A stretch of DNA of 32,499 nucleotides. It comes from Bacillota bacterium. Its GTDB lineage: Bacteria > Bacillota > Clostridia > Lachnospirales > Lachnospiraceae. Location of the stretch: NCBI GenBank assembly GCA_023398375.1, contig JAEWSH010000014.1, positions 1 to 32,499 of the forward strand. The letters run 5' to 3'. Made by a program: the position numbers and the translations under genes. Each line of letters starts with the position of its first letter. The stretch's first letter is position 1. This document shows positions 1-8,335 of this stretch, one piece after another. Below the pieces are notes generated by a model. That model saw only the letters and a program-made list of their open reading frames with translations. It searched no databases and was not told where the DNA came from.

Positions 1-209
1 ACGACCATTTGCTTTATTTCCAGCCCGAAGAGTTGAATCTGTCGAAAGGAACTAGAGTCCGTATTACGGGTGGTGACTTTGCAGGTCAGGAGGGTATTTT
101 TCTGAAAGTAAAGGGTGCACGTGACCGCCGTGTGGTTATAGAGATACAAGGTGTCATTGCTGTTGCCATGGCCACCATCCATCCGGACCTTATAGAAGTG
201 ATCAAATAA
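1..209 (+). CDS. UpxY-type NusG-like transcription antiterminator, C-terminal end (5' partial)
   Basis: The frame is open from base 3 and stops at 207-209, so only about the last 69 residues are present and the true start lies upstream. The visible part contains a KOW-like segment (GTRVRITGGDFAGQEGIFLK) followed by a basic beta-rich tail ending HPDLIEVIK, as in NusG/RfaH-family proteins. In Bacteroides, UpxY proteins are the first gene of each CPS operon and prevent premature termination in the untranslated leader of their own operon. The UpxZ-like gene 72 bp downstream supports this assignment. The N-terminal NGN domain, the start codon and the operon promoter, which is often invertible, are outside the window. 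I am confident of the family; the specific Upx locus cannot be told. Confidence 0.85.
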   Translation, partial: DHLLYFQPEELNLSKGTRVRITGGDFAGQEGIFLKVKGARDRRVVIEIQGVIAVAMATIHPDLIEVIK

Positions 210-281
210 CGATCACTATGTAGGATGTGGCGAAGTATCTTTTTTCCTCTTTAGAATCTAAAATCATAAATCTGAAATAAT

Positions 282-770
282 ATGTCTCTTTTAGAAGAAG
301 CACTCCTCCTTCAGCGTGCTGCGCACGATCTGATGTATTTGGGTATGGACGGGAGTCCTATTTATAGTGATGACTTGTCGCGTCGTAATGGTGAAGTTTA
401 TCGTTTGACTACAACTTTATATAATTCCGGCACTTGGGGCACTACAGTGGAGGAACAGGCCAATGTATATCTCGCTCTTTTAATGGGTTATAGTGCCTCG
501 TTTGTCGACCACGGTGAGAAACAGCAGCATGTGCAGGAGGTTCTGAACCGTTGTTGGGATATTCTGGATACTCTTCCCGCATCTTTGCTGAAGCTCCGTC
601 TGCTCACTGCTTGTTATGGAGAGGTTTTCGATGAGCCTTTGGCAGATGAAGCTCACTCCATCATTGCTTCTTGGAATGCTGCATTGCTGACTGCCGAACA
701 GCAGGAAGCTGTTGATGAGTTTCAGAACGTGATGGAGAATCCTTATCCGTGGGAGGAAGTGAAAGACTAA
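282..770 (+). CDS. UpxZ-like CPS regulatory protein
   Basis: This 162-aa, acidic, mostly helical soluble protein has no signal peptide and no membrane segment. It begins MSLLEEALLLQRAAHDLMYLG and lies directly after the UpxY end, which is the fixed position of UpxZ in Bacteroides CPS operons. UpxZ proteins are known to block the antitermination activity of UpxY proteins from other CPS loci, so that one capsule dominates. The assignment rests on length, position and general resemblance, since I see no catalytic motif. The ATG at 282 follows 72 bp of AT-rich sequence. The gene appears intact, and a structured 216-bp gap separates it from the first biosynthetic gene. Confidence 0.8.
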   Translation: MSLLEEALLLQRAAHDLMYLGMDGSPIYSDDLSRRNGEVYRLTTTLYNSGTWGTTVEEQANVYLALLMGYSASFVDHGEKQQHVQEVLNRCWDILDTLPASLLKLRLLTACYGEVFDEPLADEAHSIIASWNAALLTAEQQEAVDEFQNVMENPYPWEEVKD

Positions 771-986
771 GCGTCTCACAATGTTCCCATTTGATAACCT
801 TCATGTAGCTTGTTTAAAAAGAAGTTTGTTGCAAGCTAATGTTAAATTCAAAACCAATTAATTAACAAAACTCGGTTTAGGTCACAGTTATGTGCCCTTT
901 CAAAGGGGGATGCCCTAAATTGAGTGCTTACAGGTATATTAAGGAAGAATAAATATAATGGCCAGATAGTATATAAAAAGTGCGAT
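771..986 (+). promoter_or_regulatory. Leader between upxZ and the first biosynthetic gene, with nested inverted repeats
   Basis: This is the longest gene-free stretch before the biosynthetic genes. It holds a compact hairpin at 895-907 (CCCTTT, one-base centre, AAAGGG), flanked by a second inverted pair, TTTAGG at 876-881 and CCTAAA at 914-919. An 11-base string TGAGTGCTTAC at 921-931 equals the outer end of the IS66 right repeat at 32286-32296. I see no convincing Bacteroides -33/-7 promoter. The hairpin lacks a clear U-run, so it is not a standard intrinsic terminator. A role in transcript processing or attenuation is inference. Confidence 0.4.
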
Positions 987-1994
987 ATGAAGGTAAGTGT
1001 AATTGTTCCTGTATATAACATGGAGATAACTGTATCCCGTTGTCTTGATTCAATAGTAGGCCAGGATTATAAGGATTTCGAAGTGATTCTAATAAATGAT
1101 GGTTCCAATGATAAATCACCGGAAATCTGCAAGGATTATGTTAGGCGCTATGGGAATATTAGATATTTTTCTAGAGAGAATAAAGGATTGCCATACACTA
1201 TTAAAGAGGGGTTAGACCATTCGATAAGCGATTTCGTTACGTTTGTTGATAGCGATGACTATGTAGAGCCTAATCTTCTTAGTACATTGGTCAAGGCACA
1301 GAAAGAGGTAAATGCAGACATAGTTCAAAGTGGTATTGCCTATATAGGAGTAGATGGGTCGTTAAAAAGTGAATTTAAGATGAAAAATTCTCTGATTACT
1401 GACAAAAGCAAGATATTCCATGCATATTTTATTGAAAAGTCAGTAAACAACACTATGGCAAGTGCCTTGTTTAGAAAGAAACTGTTTGAAGATATACCTT
1501 TCTCGCAAGATCTTCTAAGTATTGATATACAGGTAATGCCTCTTGTCCTTACAAAATTTTCAGTTTTTCGCCAAATTGAGGATGTGCTATATAATGCCGT
1601 TCAATATCCTAATAGTGTAAGTCGGGGGGCTAGAATAGATAAAATGTATGAAGATAGAACAAAACGTAATATTCTATTAGAATCATTTTTTTCTCAACAT
1701 GCACCTGAATTAGGAGATTATATGTTGTATCGTAAGTCTATGGACTCTTTGTTCCTGTATGATAAAATCAGAACATCTGGTGACGATATAGAGGAAAATA
1801 TATTGAAGAAGATTAAGGAGGAATGTAGGCAATGCTTCCGTACATATTACCCGAAGCTGTTGAATTCGAATTTATATATTCAATTCGACAAAAAGGATAA
1901 AATCAAGTTGAAGCTTTTTAGTATTAGCCCCCAATTGTATATATGCATTATGGGATTATATGAAAAATGGATGAATCGTAATACAAATTATTGA
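987..1994 (+). CDS. Family 2 glycosyltransferase
   Basis: The protein has 335 aa from ATG 987. It opens MKVSVIVPVYNMEITVSRCL, the classic GT2 (GT-A fold) N-terminus, followed by the nucleotide-binding stretch VILINDGSNDKS and the metal-binding FVDSDDY. It should transfer a sugar from a nucleotide donor to the lipid-linked capsule repeat unit at the cytoplasmic membrane face. Donor and acceptor cannot be read from sequence. The frame is open upstream to a GTG at 924, but ATG 987 is chosen because the GT2 motif begins there and the extra 21 residues look like noise. It is followed after 4 bp by the CapE-like gene. The C-terminal third is lysine-rich and divergent. Confidence 0.9.
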   Translation: MKVSVIVPVYNMEITVSRCLDSIVGQDYKDFEVILINDGSNDKSPEICKDYVRRYGNIRYFSRENKGLPYTIKEGLDHSISDFVTFVDSDDYVEPNLLSTLVKAQKEVNADIVQSGIAYIGVDGSLKSEFKMKNSLITDKSKIFHAYFIEKSVNNTMASALFRKKLFEDIPFSQDLLSIDIQVMPLVLTKFSVFRQIEDVLYNAVQYPNSVSRGARIDKMYEDRTKRNILLESFFSQHAPELGDYMLYRKSMDSLFLYDKIRTSGDDIEENILKKIKEECRQCFRTYYPKLLNSNLYIQFDKKDKIKLKLFSISPQLYICIMGLYEKWMNRNTNY

Positions 1995-1998
1995 TAAT

Positions 1999-3069
1999 AT
2001 GAGTGTATTTAAAGACAAAGTCTTGTTGATAACAGGCGGAACTGGCAGTTTCGGAAATGCCGTTCTCCGTAGGTTCCTTACGAGTGATATTAAGGAGATT
2101 CGTATTTTTTCGCGTGATGAAAAGAAGCAGGACGAGATGCGTCACCGCCTTCAGGCACAACATCCCAATGAAGCAGCAAAGGTTCATTTCATAATAGGAA
2201 ATGTACGCGACTTTGATGCTATTGATGCTGCCATGCATGGCGTTGACTATGTTTTCAGTGCTGCTGCATTGAAGCAGGTTCCAGCTTGTGAGTTCTATCC
2301 TATGCAGGCTGTACGTACCAACATTTTCGGTTCTGAGAATGTATTGGAGGCAGCCGTGCGAAATAAAGTGCAGCGTGTAGTGGTACTCTCTACAGACAAG
2401 GCCGCTTATCCTATCAATACGATGGGTATGACCAAGGCTTTAATGGAGAAGCTGGCTATCAACAAGAGCCGCGATCCCCGTACTCGTGAGAGTGGCACTG
2501 TAATCTGTGCCACCCGTTACGGTAATGTGATGTGCAGTCGTGGAAGTATTATTCCGCTATTCATCGAACAGATTAAGACAGGCAAGCCCATGACCGTTAC
2601 AGTGCCGGAAATGACTCGTTTTATGATGTCTCTTGACGAAGCTGTCAATCTTGTCGTGTTTGCATTCACTCATGCCAATCCTGGCGATCTGTTCGTACAG
2701 AAAGCCCCTGCTGCCACTATTGAAATTTTGGCTCAGGCTGTAAAAGAAATCTTCCATGCAGATAACGACATTCAGGTAATTGGTGCCCGTCATGGAGAGA
2801 AGATGTATGAGACCCTTTGTACCAGTGAGGAGATGGCAAAGGCAGAGGATATGGGTGACTTCTATCGTGTGCCAGCTGACATGCGCAACCTCAACTACGA
2901 CCAGTATATTGATAACTTCGGTCATCGTGTGGATTGTGAGCAGTATAACTCGGACAATACCCACCGCCTTGACCTCGAAGGAATGAAGAAGATGCTGCTC
3001 TCGCTGGATTATGTTCAGGAGCAGCTGAAGGAGTATGAAGCGGAGTTGGCTAAGAAAGCAGGGAAATAA
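1999..3069 (+). CDS. UDP-GlcNAc 4,6-dehydratase/5-epimerase, CapE/FnlA type
   Basis: This 356-aa extended SDR has the NAD(P)-binding glycine motif GGTGSFGN at residues 13-20. It carries the family signatures IRIFSRDEKKQDEMR and AAALKQVPACEFYP. The usual SDR YxxxK is replaced by MGMTK (M142, K146); a Met in this place is a known trait of CapE-type enzymes. These act on UDP-GlcNAc to give a 4-keto-6-deoxy sugar, usually with C5 inversion, on the way to UDP-L-FucNAc or to L-altro diamino sugars. No CapF/CapG-like genes are visible here, but a DegT aminotransferase follows 17 bp later, so the keto product may be aminated instead. Length and motifs look complete and the gene appears functional. 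Confidence 0.88.
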   Translation: MSVFKDKVLLITGGTGSFGNAVLRRFLTSDIKEIRIFSRDEKKQDEMRHRLQAQHPNEAAKVHFIIGNVRDFDAIDAAMHGVDYVFSAAALKQVPACEFYPMQAVRTNIFGSENVLEAAVRNKVQRVVVLSTDKAAYPINTMGMTKALMEKLAINKSRDPRTRESGTVICATRYGNVMCSRGSIIPLFIEQIKTGKPMTVTVPEMTRFMMSLDEAVNLVVFAFTHANPGDLFVQKAPAATIEILAQAVKEIFHADNDIQVIGARHGEKMYETLCTSEEMAKAEDMGDFYRVPADMRNLNYDQYIDNFGHRVDCEQYNSDNTHRLDLEGMKKMLLSLDYVQEQLKEYEAELAKKAGK

Positions 3070-3086
3070 AAATCGGTTAAACGACT

Positions 3087-4175
3087 ATGATACCTTTAGT
3101 AAAACCCTATTTTCCTCCACGCGAGGAATTGATGCCCGCTCTTGAAGAAATAATCTATAGCGGCTATGTGGCTACAGGCCAGCCTGTGTATGACTTTGAA
3201 GATAAATTTAAGGCATATATAGGCAATCCTAATATTATTTCCGTCCATTCAGGAACTGATGCATTACATCTAGCTTATATACTTGCGGGTATTAAGGCGG
3301 GAGACGAGGTTATCAGTACTCCTATGACCGCAGAACCTACCAACACCACCATTGCTATGGTAGGCGCTAAAGTGGTTTGGGGAGATGTTGATCCTCAGAA
3401 CGGTCTGCTTGACCCGAATAGCGTTCGCTCTCTGATTACTGAAAAGACCAAAGCAATTGTGTTGGTGCATTATGCCGGTATGGTGTGCGACATGGACGAG
3501 TTCTACAAAATCTCCAAGGAGTTCAATATCCCCATTATCGAGGACGTTGCCCATGCAATGGGCAGCAAGTACAATGGCAAGATAGTGGGAAATTATTCCG
3601 ATTACACCATTTACTCCCTACAGGCCATTAAGCACATGACCACTGTTGACGGAGGATTCCTGGCTATGAAAGATGGCTTACAGTTAGAGCGTGCCAAGCG
3701 TCTGCGTTGGTTCGGTCTTTCCAAGGATAAGAGCCGCCTGGAGAATGACATTACTGAGGTTGGGTATAAGTATGCTATGAACAATGTAAACGCCACCATT
3801 GGCCTCTGTCAGATGAAGCATATTGAAGAAACCATAGGCAAGTACATTGCTAATGGTAAGTATTATGATGACGCGCTGAAAGGTATCCCCGGAATAGAGA
3901 TGGTGAAGTACAACAATAATACAGAACCCTCATACTGGCTTTATACCATGAAGGTAGAGCGAAGGGATGACTTCTGTCGCATGATGGAAGAAAACGGCAT
4001 TAGCGCTTCGCAGCTACATCATCGCAGTGATACCCATAGCATCTTCAAGGAGTCAAAACGAGAGCTGCCAAATATGGAAGAGTGGTACAGTCACTTCGTT
4101 CACATTCCTTGTGGCTGGTGGGTAAGCAAAGAAGATAGAGAAAAGATAGTTGAAGTAATCAAAAAAGGCTGGTAA
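3087..4175 (+). CDS. DegT/DnrJ/EryC1-family PLP sugar aminotransferase
   Basis: This 362-aa protein is of the usual size for the family. It has SGTDALHLA (about 55-63), the PLP-ring-binding Asp in IEDVAHAMGS (D153) and the Schiff-base lysine in SLQAIKHMTTVDGG (K182). These enzymes transfer an amino group from glutamate to a nucleotide keto-sugar. Its position right after the CapE-type dehydratase suggests a UDP-4-amino-4,6-dideoxy-hexose product. The C-terminal HIPCGWWVSKEDREKI is also family-typical. It starts 17 bp after the dehydratase and ends just before a broken acyltransferase. It appears intact. Compare its homologue at 7241, which has lost the lysine. Confidence 0.88.
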   Translation: MIPLVKPYFPPREELMPALEEIIYSGYVATGQPVYDFEDKFKAYIGNPNIISVHSGTDALHLAYILAGIKAGDEVISTPMTAEPTNTTIAMVGAKVVWGDVDPQNGLLDPNSVRSLITEKTKAIVLVHYAGMVCDMDEFYKISKEFNIPIIEDVAHAMGSKYNGKIVGNYSDYTIYSLQAIKHMTTVDGGFLAMKDGLQLERAKRLRWFGLSKDKSRLENDITEVGYKYAMNNVNATIGLCQMKHIEETIGKYIANGKYYDDALKGIPGIEMVKYNNNTEPSYWLYTMKVERRDDFCRMMEENGISASQLHHRSDTHSIFKESKRELPNMEEWYSHFVHIPCGWWVSKEDREKIVEVIKKGW

Positions 4176-4177
4176 AA

Positions 4178-5219
4178 ATGTCATCCCGAAATCTCACTGC
4201 CGTTGAGGGTTTGAGATTCCTCTTCTTCCTTGGAATTTTCGTCTTTCATTGTGTAAGTCGTTGGATGCAAATATGTTGGTAGTAGAAGTCTTTTTAGTCA
4301 TAGCCTCCTATTTCCTTACTAGTAAGTTCTTAAAAACTGAGCAGAGCGAAATTGCCGTAGGTGAAGTTTTTTTGCATAGAATAAAACGTCTCTATCCGGC
4401 TTATTTGACAATAGTATTTCTCTTTACAGTTGTTCTATTTGCTCATACCCGTAGAGTCAACCCAGAGTCTCTCTGGTATATTCTTTCGTTACAGAATTTT
4501 CGGGTTCTTTTTGATCATGCAACATATGATCTTGATGGTTTCCTTGGTCATTTCTGGTATATTGGTCTGGATGTATGGCTGTTCCTGTTGTGGGTGGTCA
4601 TCATGCGGATGGTTCCGAGAAAATACTTAAAGGTAGCCTTTGTGATCTCTGTCATTTTTGGTATAGCATGGCGAACATCTTTCATATTAATGGGCAAATA
4701 TGGCTGCATCCTATGTGATACCTATTGGACAATTGGACTGTTGGGCTTTAGGTGGTTTGTTGGCATTGAACATCAAAGAGAAAGGGAAAAGCAATGTCGT
4801 GATGTTGCTGGAGATTACTCTGGGAATATTAGGCATTGTAGGATTAACCATTTACAATGCATTTCTTTCAGGTTGTTCAATAGGAGAATCTTATCAGTTG
4901 TGGCATAGCTCAGGAGGATATGTGCACAACATTCTGACAGGAAACATCCATTTTGTTCATTGCGTTGTTATCTGTTGGGATATTAAGGTTCTGTATTGAT
5001 ACAACACGCCATCATCCAATTTTATCATCAGCACCTTTGGTGGCATTAGGTGGTATGACTTATGAGCTCTACTGTTTTCATTATCCGATAAAAGTTTTTG
5101 TAAAGCATCTTATTCAGAATGATTATTTGATGGTTATAGCAGCACTAATTGCAACATGTATAGTTACATTGTTGTGGAGTAGGTATGCTATGCCTGTTTT
5201 TAAAAAGATAATTAAGTAA
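4178..5219 (+). pseudogene. Membrane acyltransferase family 3 (OafA-like), broken by several frameshifts
   Basis: The natural start is ATG 4178 (MSSRNLTAVEGLRFLFFLGI, with FVFHC after it), the N-terminus of acyltransferase-3 proteins that acylate sugars at the membrane. That frame stops after about 34 codons. Homologous sequence continues in another frame (VEVFLVIASYFLTSKFLK, then HRIKRLYPAYLTIVF), moves to a third segment from about 4700 and to a fourth from about 4950 (LGGMTYELYCFHYPIKVFVK). At least three frame changes and a probable short deletion near 4250 are needed to join them. The intact protein would have about 345 aa and several TM helices. It looks inactivated, unless the indels are sequence errors. 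Confidence 0.8.
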
Positions 5220-5229
5220 ACAATACTTG

Positions 5230-5726
5230 ATGAATTTAGAAGTTATTAAGCACAGAGATATCCTCTTTAGGGACCTTCTTCGTGCTATTGCCATGAAGTC
5301 CGTCGGTTGGTCTTATTCTTTGGAGAGTCAGGTTAGGTGGATTGTGGACAATATGCACGATGAAGATGAACATGTCTTCCTGAAAGATGGTGATAAAGAT
5401 ATGGCTTATATGACACTTTCTCCAGTTACGGGTATGCTGAACGGCTCACTTGCATCCTTTTTGGGTGTGGGCTGCGTTTGTTCTGCCAAGCCCGGAATGG
5501 GGGGGGGGGAATGCTTATGCTTAATGTTAATGAACTGATTAAAGAAAGAAAAACTTTAGGACTATTATTCTGTAAAAATGAACTAGTAAAGTTTTATAGT
5601 AAATACGGTTGGCAGCTCATACCCAAACAGGCGCTGATACTTGAACCCGGGCACGATAGCATAAACACTATGTTATTTAACTGTCATGTTGATGGGGTCT
5701 TAGAATATAAAGATAAACTTTTTTAA
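5230..5726 (+). pseudogene. GNAT-family N-acetyltransferase, split at an 11-G tract
   Basis: ATG 5230 opens a protein (MNLEVIKHRDILFRDLLRAI) that reads into a run of 11 G residues at 5499-5509 and stops at 5538. The remaining GNAT sequence (GMLMLNVNELIKERK, then ELVKFYSKYGWQLIPKQ) lies in another frame from 5511 to 5726. A tract of 9 or 12 G would restore one continuous protein of about 165 aa, with the acetyl-CoA-binding loop formed by the G tract itself. Such enzymes N-acetylate amino sugars, which would fit the DegT product upstream. The break may be decay, sequencing error, or an OFF state of slipped-strand variation; the sequence cannot decide. Confidence 0.75.
5499..5509 (+). repeat. 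Poly(G)11 tract inside the GNAT coding sequence
   Basis: Eleven consecutive G bases lie inside the coding region at the expected acetyl-CoA-binding loop. Reading 5' to the tract uses one frame and homology 3' to it uses another, so the present length is out of frame. Nine or twelve G would be in frame. It is the longest G or C run I see in the window; other runs, eight C at 19180-19187 and eight G near 20168, leave their genes open. Confidence 0.9.
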
Positions 5727-5763
5727 TTCTATTCGAGTATAGCGCACTACGTTATACTTGAAT

Positions 5764-6774
5764 ATGAATTTAAAGATAAAAACAGTTACCGTCGTTGGCG
5801 CAAACGGCACAATGGATACGAATGTATCCGGTATCTTTGCATCATTTGGCGACGCCATGGTTTACATGATAAGCCGTGACAAAGAGAAGTCTAAGAAGGC
5901 CGCTTTGAAGGCCGGAAAGACAGTGAAGGCAGGTAGCATTGTGGGTCACCTGATACCGACTGACTACTCGATGCTTGAAGAGTGTGTATCGAAGTCCGAC
6001 CTTGTGTTTGAGAGTGCTGCGGAGAATTTGGAGTTGAAGATTGACCTCCACACAAAGATAGGAAAGGCGTTGAGGAAAGACGCTATTGCTGGCATTGGTT
6101 CTTCCGGACTGTCAATTACCCGTCTGGCAGAATGCTATCCTGAAGATGTTCGAGGGCAGTTCTTCGGAATCCACATATTAGCTTCCGCTCTGCGAGCTGA
6201 CGGCATCACCCTATAGTGATATGGCGCTGTATGGAGATTTGAAGGACTATCTGACCAACGTGCTGCATCATACCGTTGCAGAGAGAGCAAAGACTTGCCT
6301 GCATTCCTTGGCAACCGCATAGGCTTCTATGTAATGAATGAGGCATTGCAGTATGCAGAACGCTATGCAGATAATGGTGGCATTGACTATGTTGACGCCC
6401 TGCTTGGTCCGTTTACTGGTCGCACTATGCCTCCTATCACTACGGCAGATTTTGCTGGGCTGGATGTGCATAAAGCCATTGTGGACAATATTTATGAGAA
6501 TACGAACGACTATGTACACGAGAAGTTTGTACTGCCCGACTATGTGCAGAAATTGATTGACCAGAAGAAACTGGGTCGCAAGTCGGGTGAGGGTCTGTAT
6601 AAGTTCATCAAGAACGGTAGTGGTGACAAGCGCATGATGGTGTATGACATCAAGCTGGGTATCTACCGTGACGAGATAAAATATACTTTCCCGTTTGCCT
6701 TGCAGATGAAGCAGTACCTGCGTGACGGTGACTATGATGATGCTATCCGAGTGCTGATTAACAACAAAAGTTAG
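5764..6774 (+). pseudogene. 3-hydroxyacyl-CoA dehydrogenase-like protein, frame broken near 6190-6290
   Basis: The start is ATG 5764 (MNLKIKTVTVVGANGTM), a Rossmann NAD-binding N-terminus. Typical features follow: FESAAENLELKIDLHTKIG, SSGLSITRLAECYPEDVRGQ, and in the C-terminal half PAFLGNRIGFYVMNEALQYA, GPFTGRTMPPITTADFAGLD and KLGRKSGEGLYKF. The first frame stops at TAG 6214-6216. From 6218 to about 6290 the homologous reading (DMALYGDLKDYLTNVLHHTV) is in the next frame, then the original frame resumes, so there are two compensating indels. The segment GIHILASALRADGIT also looks short of the usual family FNPP region. The intact protein would be about 335 aa and reduce or oxidise a 3-hydroxyacyl group, perhaps for a hydroxyacyl substituent. 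Probably inactive. Confidence 0.78.
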
Positions 6775-6841
6775 GAGGCAGATATTTGCTTGCGTTTCTT
6801 GCTTCGCATATATTGTATATGCCCTCTATATAGCAGAGCAC

Positions 6842-7237
6842 GTGGGTATACCAATAATAGGGGATAATTGCGATATACACCCCTCAGCTGTAATCCATTT
6901 ATGTCATGATGCTTATATGGGTAATAATACGACTGTAGGCAATGCTCTATTTGAAGGAGTTACTGAGGTTGGTCCTTATTCAAAGTTGGATAATCACGTA
7001 CATTTTGCCCATAACTGCAAGTGCGGCGAGAACTGTTTTATCACAGCTTGTTCATTGTTGATGGGCTCTACCACATTGGACAATAATGTTTGGCTTGCTC
7101 CTAATGCTGTAACACTCAATGGTGTTCATGTTCATGATGATGGTTTTGTTGGAGCAATATCTTTTGCCAATAAAGAAGTGTTTGAAGGTGAGGTTGTTGC
7201 CGGTATACCTGCAAGAGTTTTAAGAAAAATCACATAA
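6842..7237 (+). CDS. Left-handed beta-helix (hexapeptide) acetyltransferase, possibly 5'-truncated
   Basis: This 131-aa protein starts at GTG 6842 and consists almost wholly of hexapeptide-like turns (IIGDNCDIHPSAVI, TVGNALFEGVTEVG, LDNHVHFAHNCKCGENC). The ending VVAGIPARVLRKI is typical of LbH acyltransferases that use acetyl-CoA or acyl-ACP. It is short for a complete enzyme. The frame stays open upstream of the GTG but translates to non-family residues, so the N-terminal coils may have been lost in the damaged region before it. It ends 3 bp before the DegT-like gene. The substrate is unknown, probably an amino or hydroxyl group of a nucleotide sugar. Confidence 0.7.
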   Translation: MGIPIIGDNCDIHPSAVIHLCHDAYMGNNTTVGNALFEGVTEVGPYSKLDNHVHFAHNCKCGENCFITACSLLMGSTTLDNNVWLAPNAVTLNGVHVHDDGFVGAISFANKEVFEGEVVAGIPARVLRKIT

Positions 7238-7240
7238 TAA

Positions 7241-8293
7241 ATGATTCCATTGTTTAAACCCTACATGCCTGAGAAATTACCTAAGCTAGATTATATTCTA
7301 CATTCGGGTGCTTTGGCGTATGGCAAGTGGGGACATGAATTTGAAAAGAGATTAGGTGAGTATATTTACAATAGCCAAATACTTGCCACCAATAGTTTTA
7401 ATGCGGCATACCAGCTGGCAATTACAACGTTGGGCTTGCAGCCAAAAGATGAGGTAATTGGTTCTCCGATGACATGTCTGGCTTCCAACCAACCTTTTGC
7501 CACACAGCATGTAAAGGTGATTTGGGCTGACATTGAGCCTGCTACCGGTATGCTTGATGTAGGGGACGTGAGGAAGAAGATCACTCCACGTACAAAGGCT
7601 ATACTGGTTAATCATTTCTGCGGCTATGTTGGCTATGTGGATGAGGTTTTGGCACTTGCAAAAGAATATGGCCTGTATGTAATAGAAGATGCCATAGAGG
7701 GGTTTGGGGCTGAATACAAAGGAAAAAAAGTGGGAAATCTTAGTGCAGATGTAACTGTCTATTCATTCCAGACTGTCAGATTGCCCAATACCATTGATGG
7801 TGGAGCTGTGTCATTCAAGGATAAGGCTCTTTATGATAAGGCTGTGCTTGTTCGTGATTATGGTATTGACCGTCCTCGATTCCGAGATGATATGAAGGAA
7901 ATAAGCCCGTTGTGTGATATAGCATTGCCTGGTTATGGAGCCACACCCTCTGAAATCAATTCCTACGTGGGTTGTATACAAATGGAAGTAATTGATGAAT
8001 TACTTGAAAAGCAGCAACAACAGGCAAGAAAATGGGATGTGCTATTAGATGAGAAAGAGGTAAAGCCAGTTTCCGTTGTAGCTGGAACCAAGCCCAATTA
8101 TTGGGTATATGGAGTGTTGGCTGAAAATAAACGTGTTTTTATGGAAGAGTGGAGATTGAAGGGCTATTACGTATCTGGTGTTCACCTTCCTAACACATAT
8201 TACTCAGTTTTCGGTAAGCAGCCGGAGCTGAGAGGAGTACTGGAGTTTTACAGTAAATATGTAGCACTGCCTTGTGGGTGGTGGTTGGAGTAG
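7241..8293 (+). CDS. DegT-family protein lacking the PLP Schiff-base lysine (Arg180)
   Basis: This 350-aa DegT/DnrJ/EryC1 fold protein is close in layout to the aminotransferase at 3087: MIPLFKPYMPEK at the N-terminus, LVNHFCGYVGYVDE, VIEDAIEGFGAEYKGKKVGN with the PLP-ring Asp at D150, and VALPCGWW at the end. At the catalytic site it reads YSFQTVRLPNTIDGGA, so the lysine is replaced by R180 (codon AGA at 7778-7780). The usual SGTxAL loop is also changed to TNSFNAAY. An internal aldimine cannot form, so ordinary transamination is unlikely. Members without this lysine are known, for example ColD, which has His and works as a 3-dehydratase. This one might be a dehydratase, isomerase or non-catalytic partner. 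The frame is fully open, so this is not simple decay. Confidence 0.82.
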   Translation: MIPLFKPYMPEKLPKLDYILHSGALAYGKWGHEFEKRLGEYIYNSQILATNSFNAAYQLAITTLGLQPKDEVIGSPMTCLASNQPFATQHVKVIWADIEPATGMLDVGDVRKKITPRTKAILVNHFCGYVGYVDEVLALAKEYGLYVIEDAIEGFGAEYKGKKVGNLSADVTVYSFQTVRLPNTIDGGAVSFKDKALYDKAVLVRDYGIDRPRFRDDMKEISPLCDIALPGYGATPSEINSYVGCIQMEVIDELLEKQQQQARKWDVLLDEKEVKPVSVVAGTKPNYWVYGVLAENKRVFMEEWRLKGYYVSGVHLPNTYYSVFGKQPELRGVLEFYSKYVALPCGWWLE

Positions 8294-8335
8294 GAGATAG
8301 ATAATGGTGTAGAACATTAAAAATATCGGCTTGAT

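Noticed and set aside
924..986. Longer N-terminus for the first glycosyltransferase from GTG 924
   Set aside because: The GT2 motif begins at MKVSVIVPVYN (987). The upstream 21 residues are unlike the family and overlap the IS66-like string.
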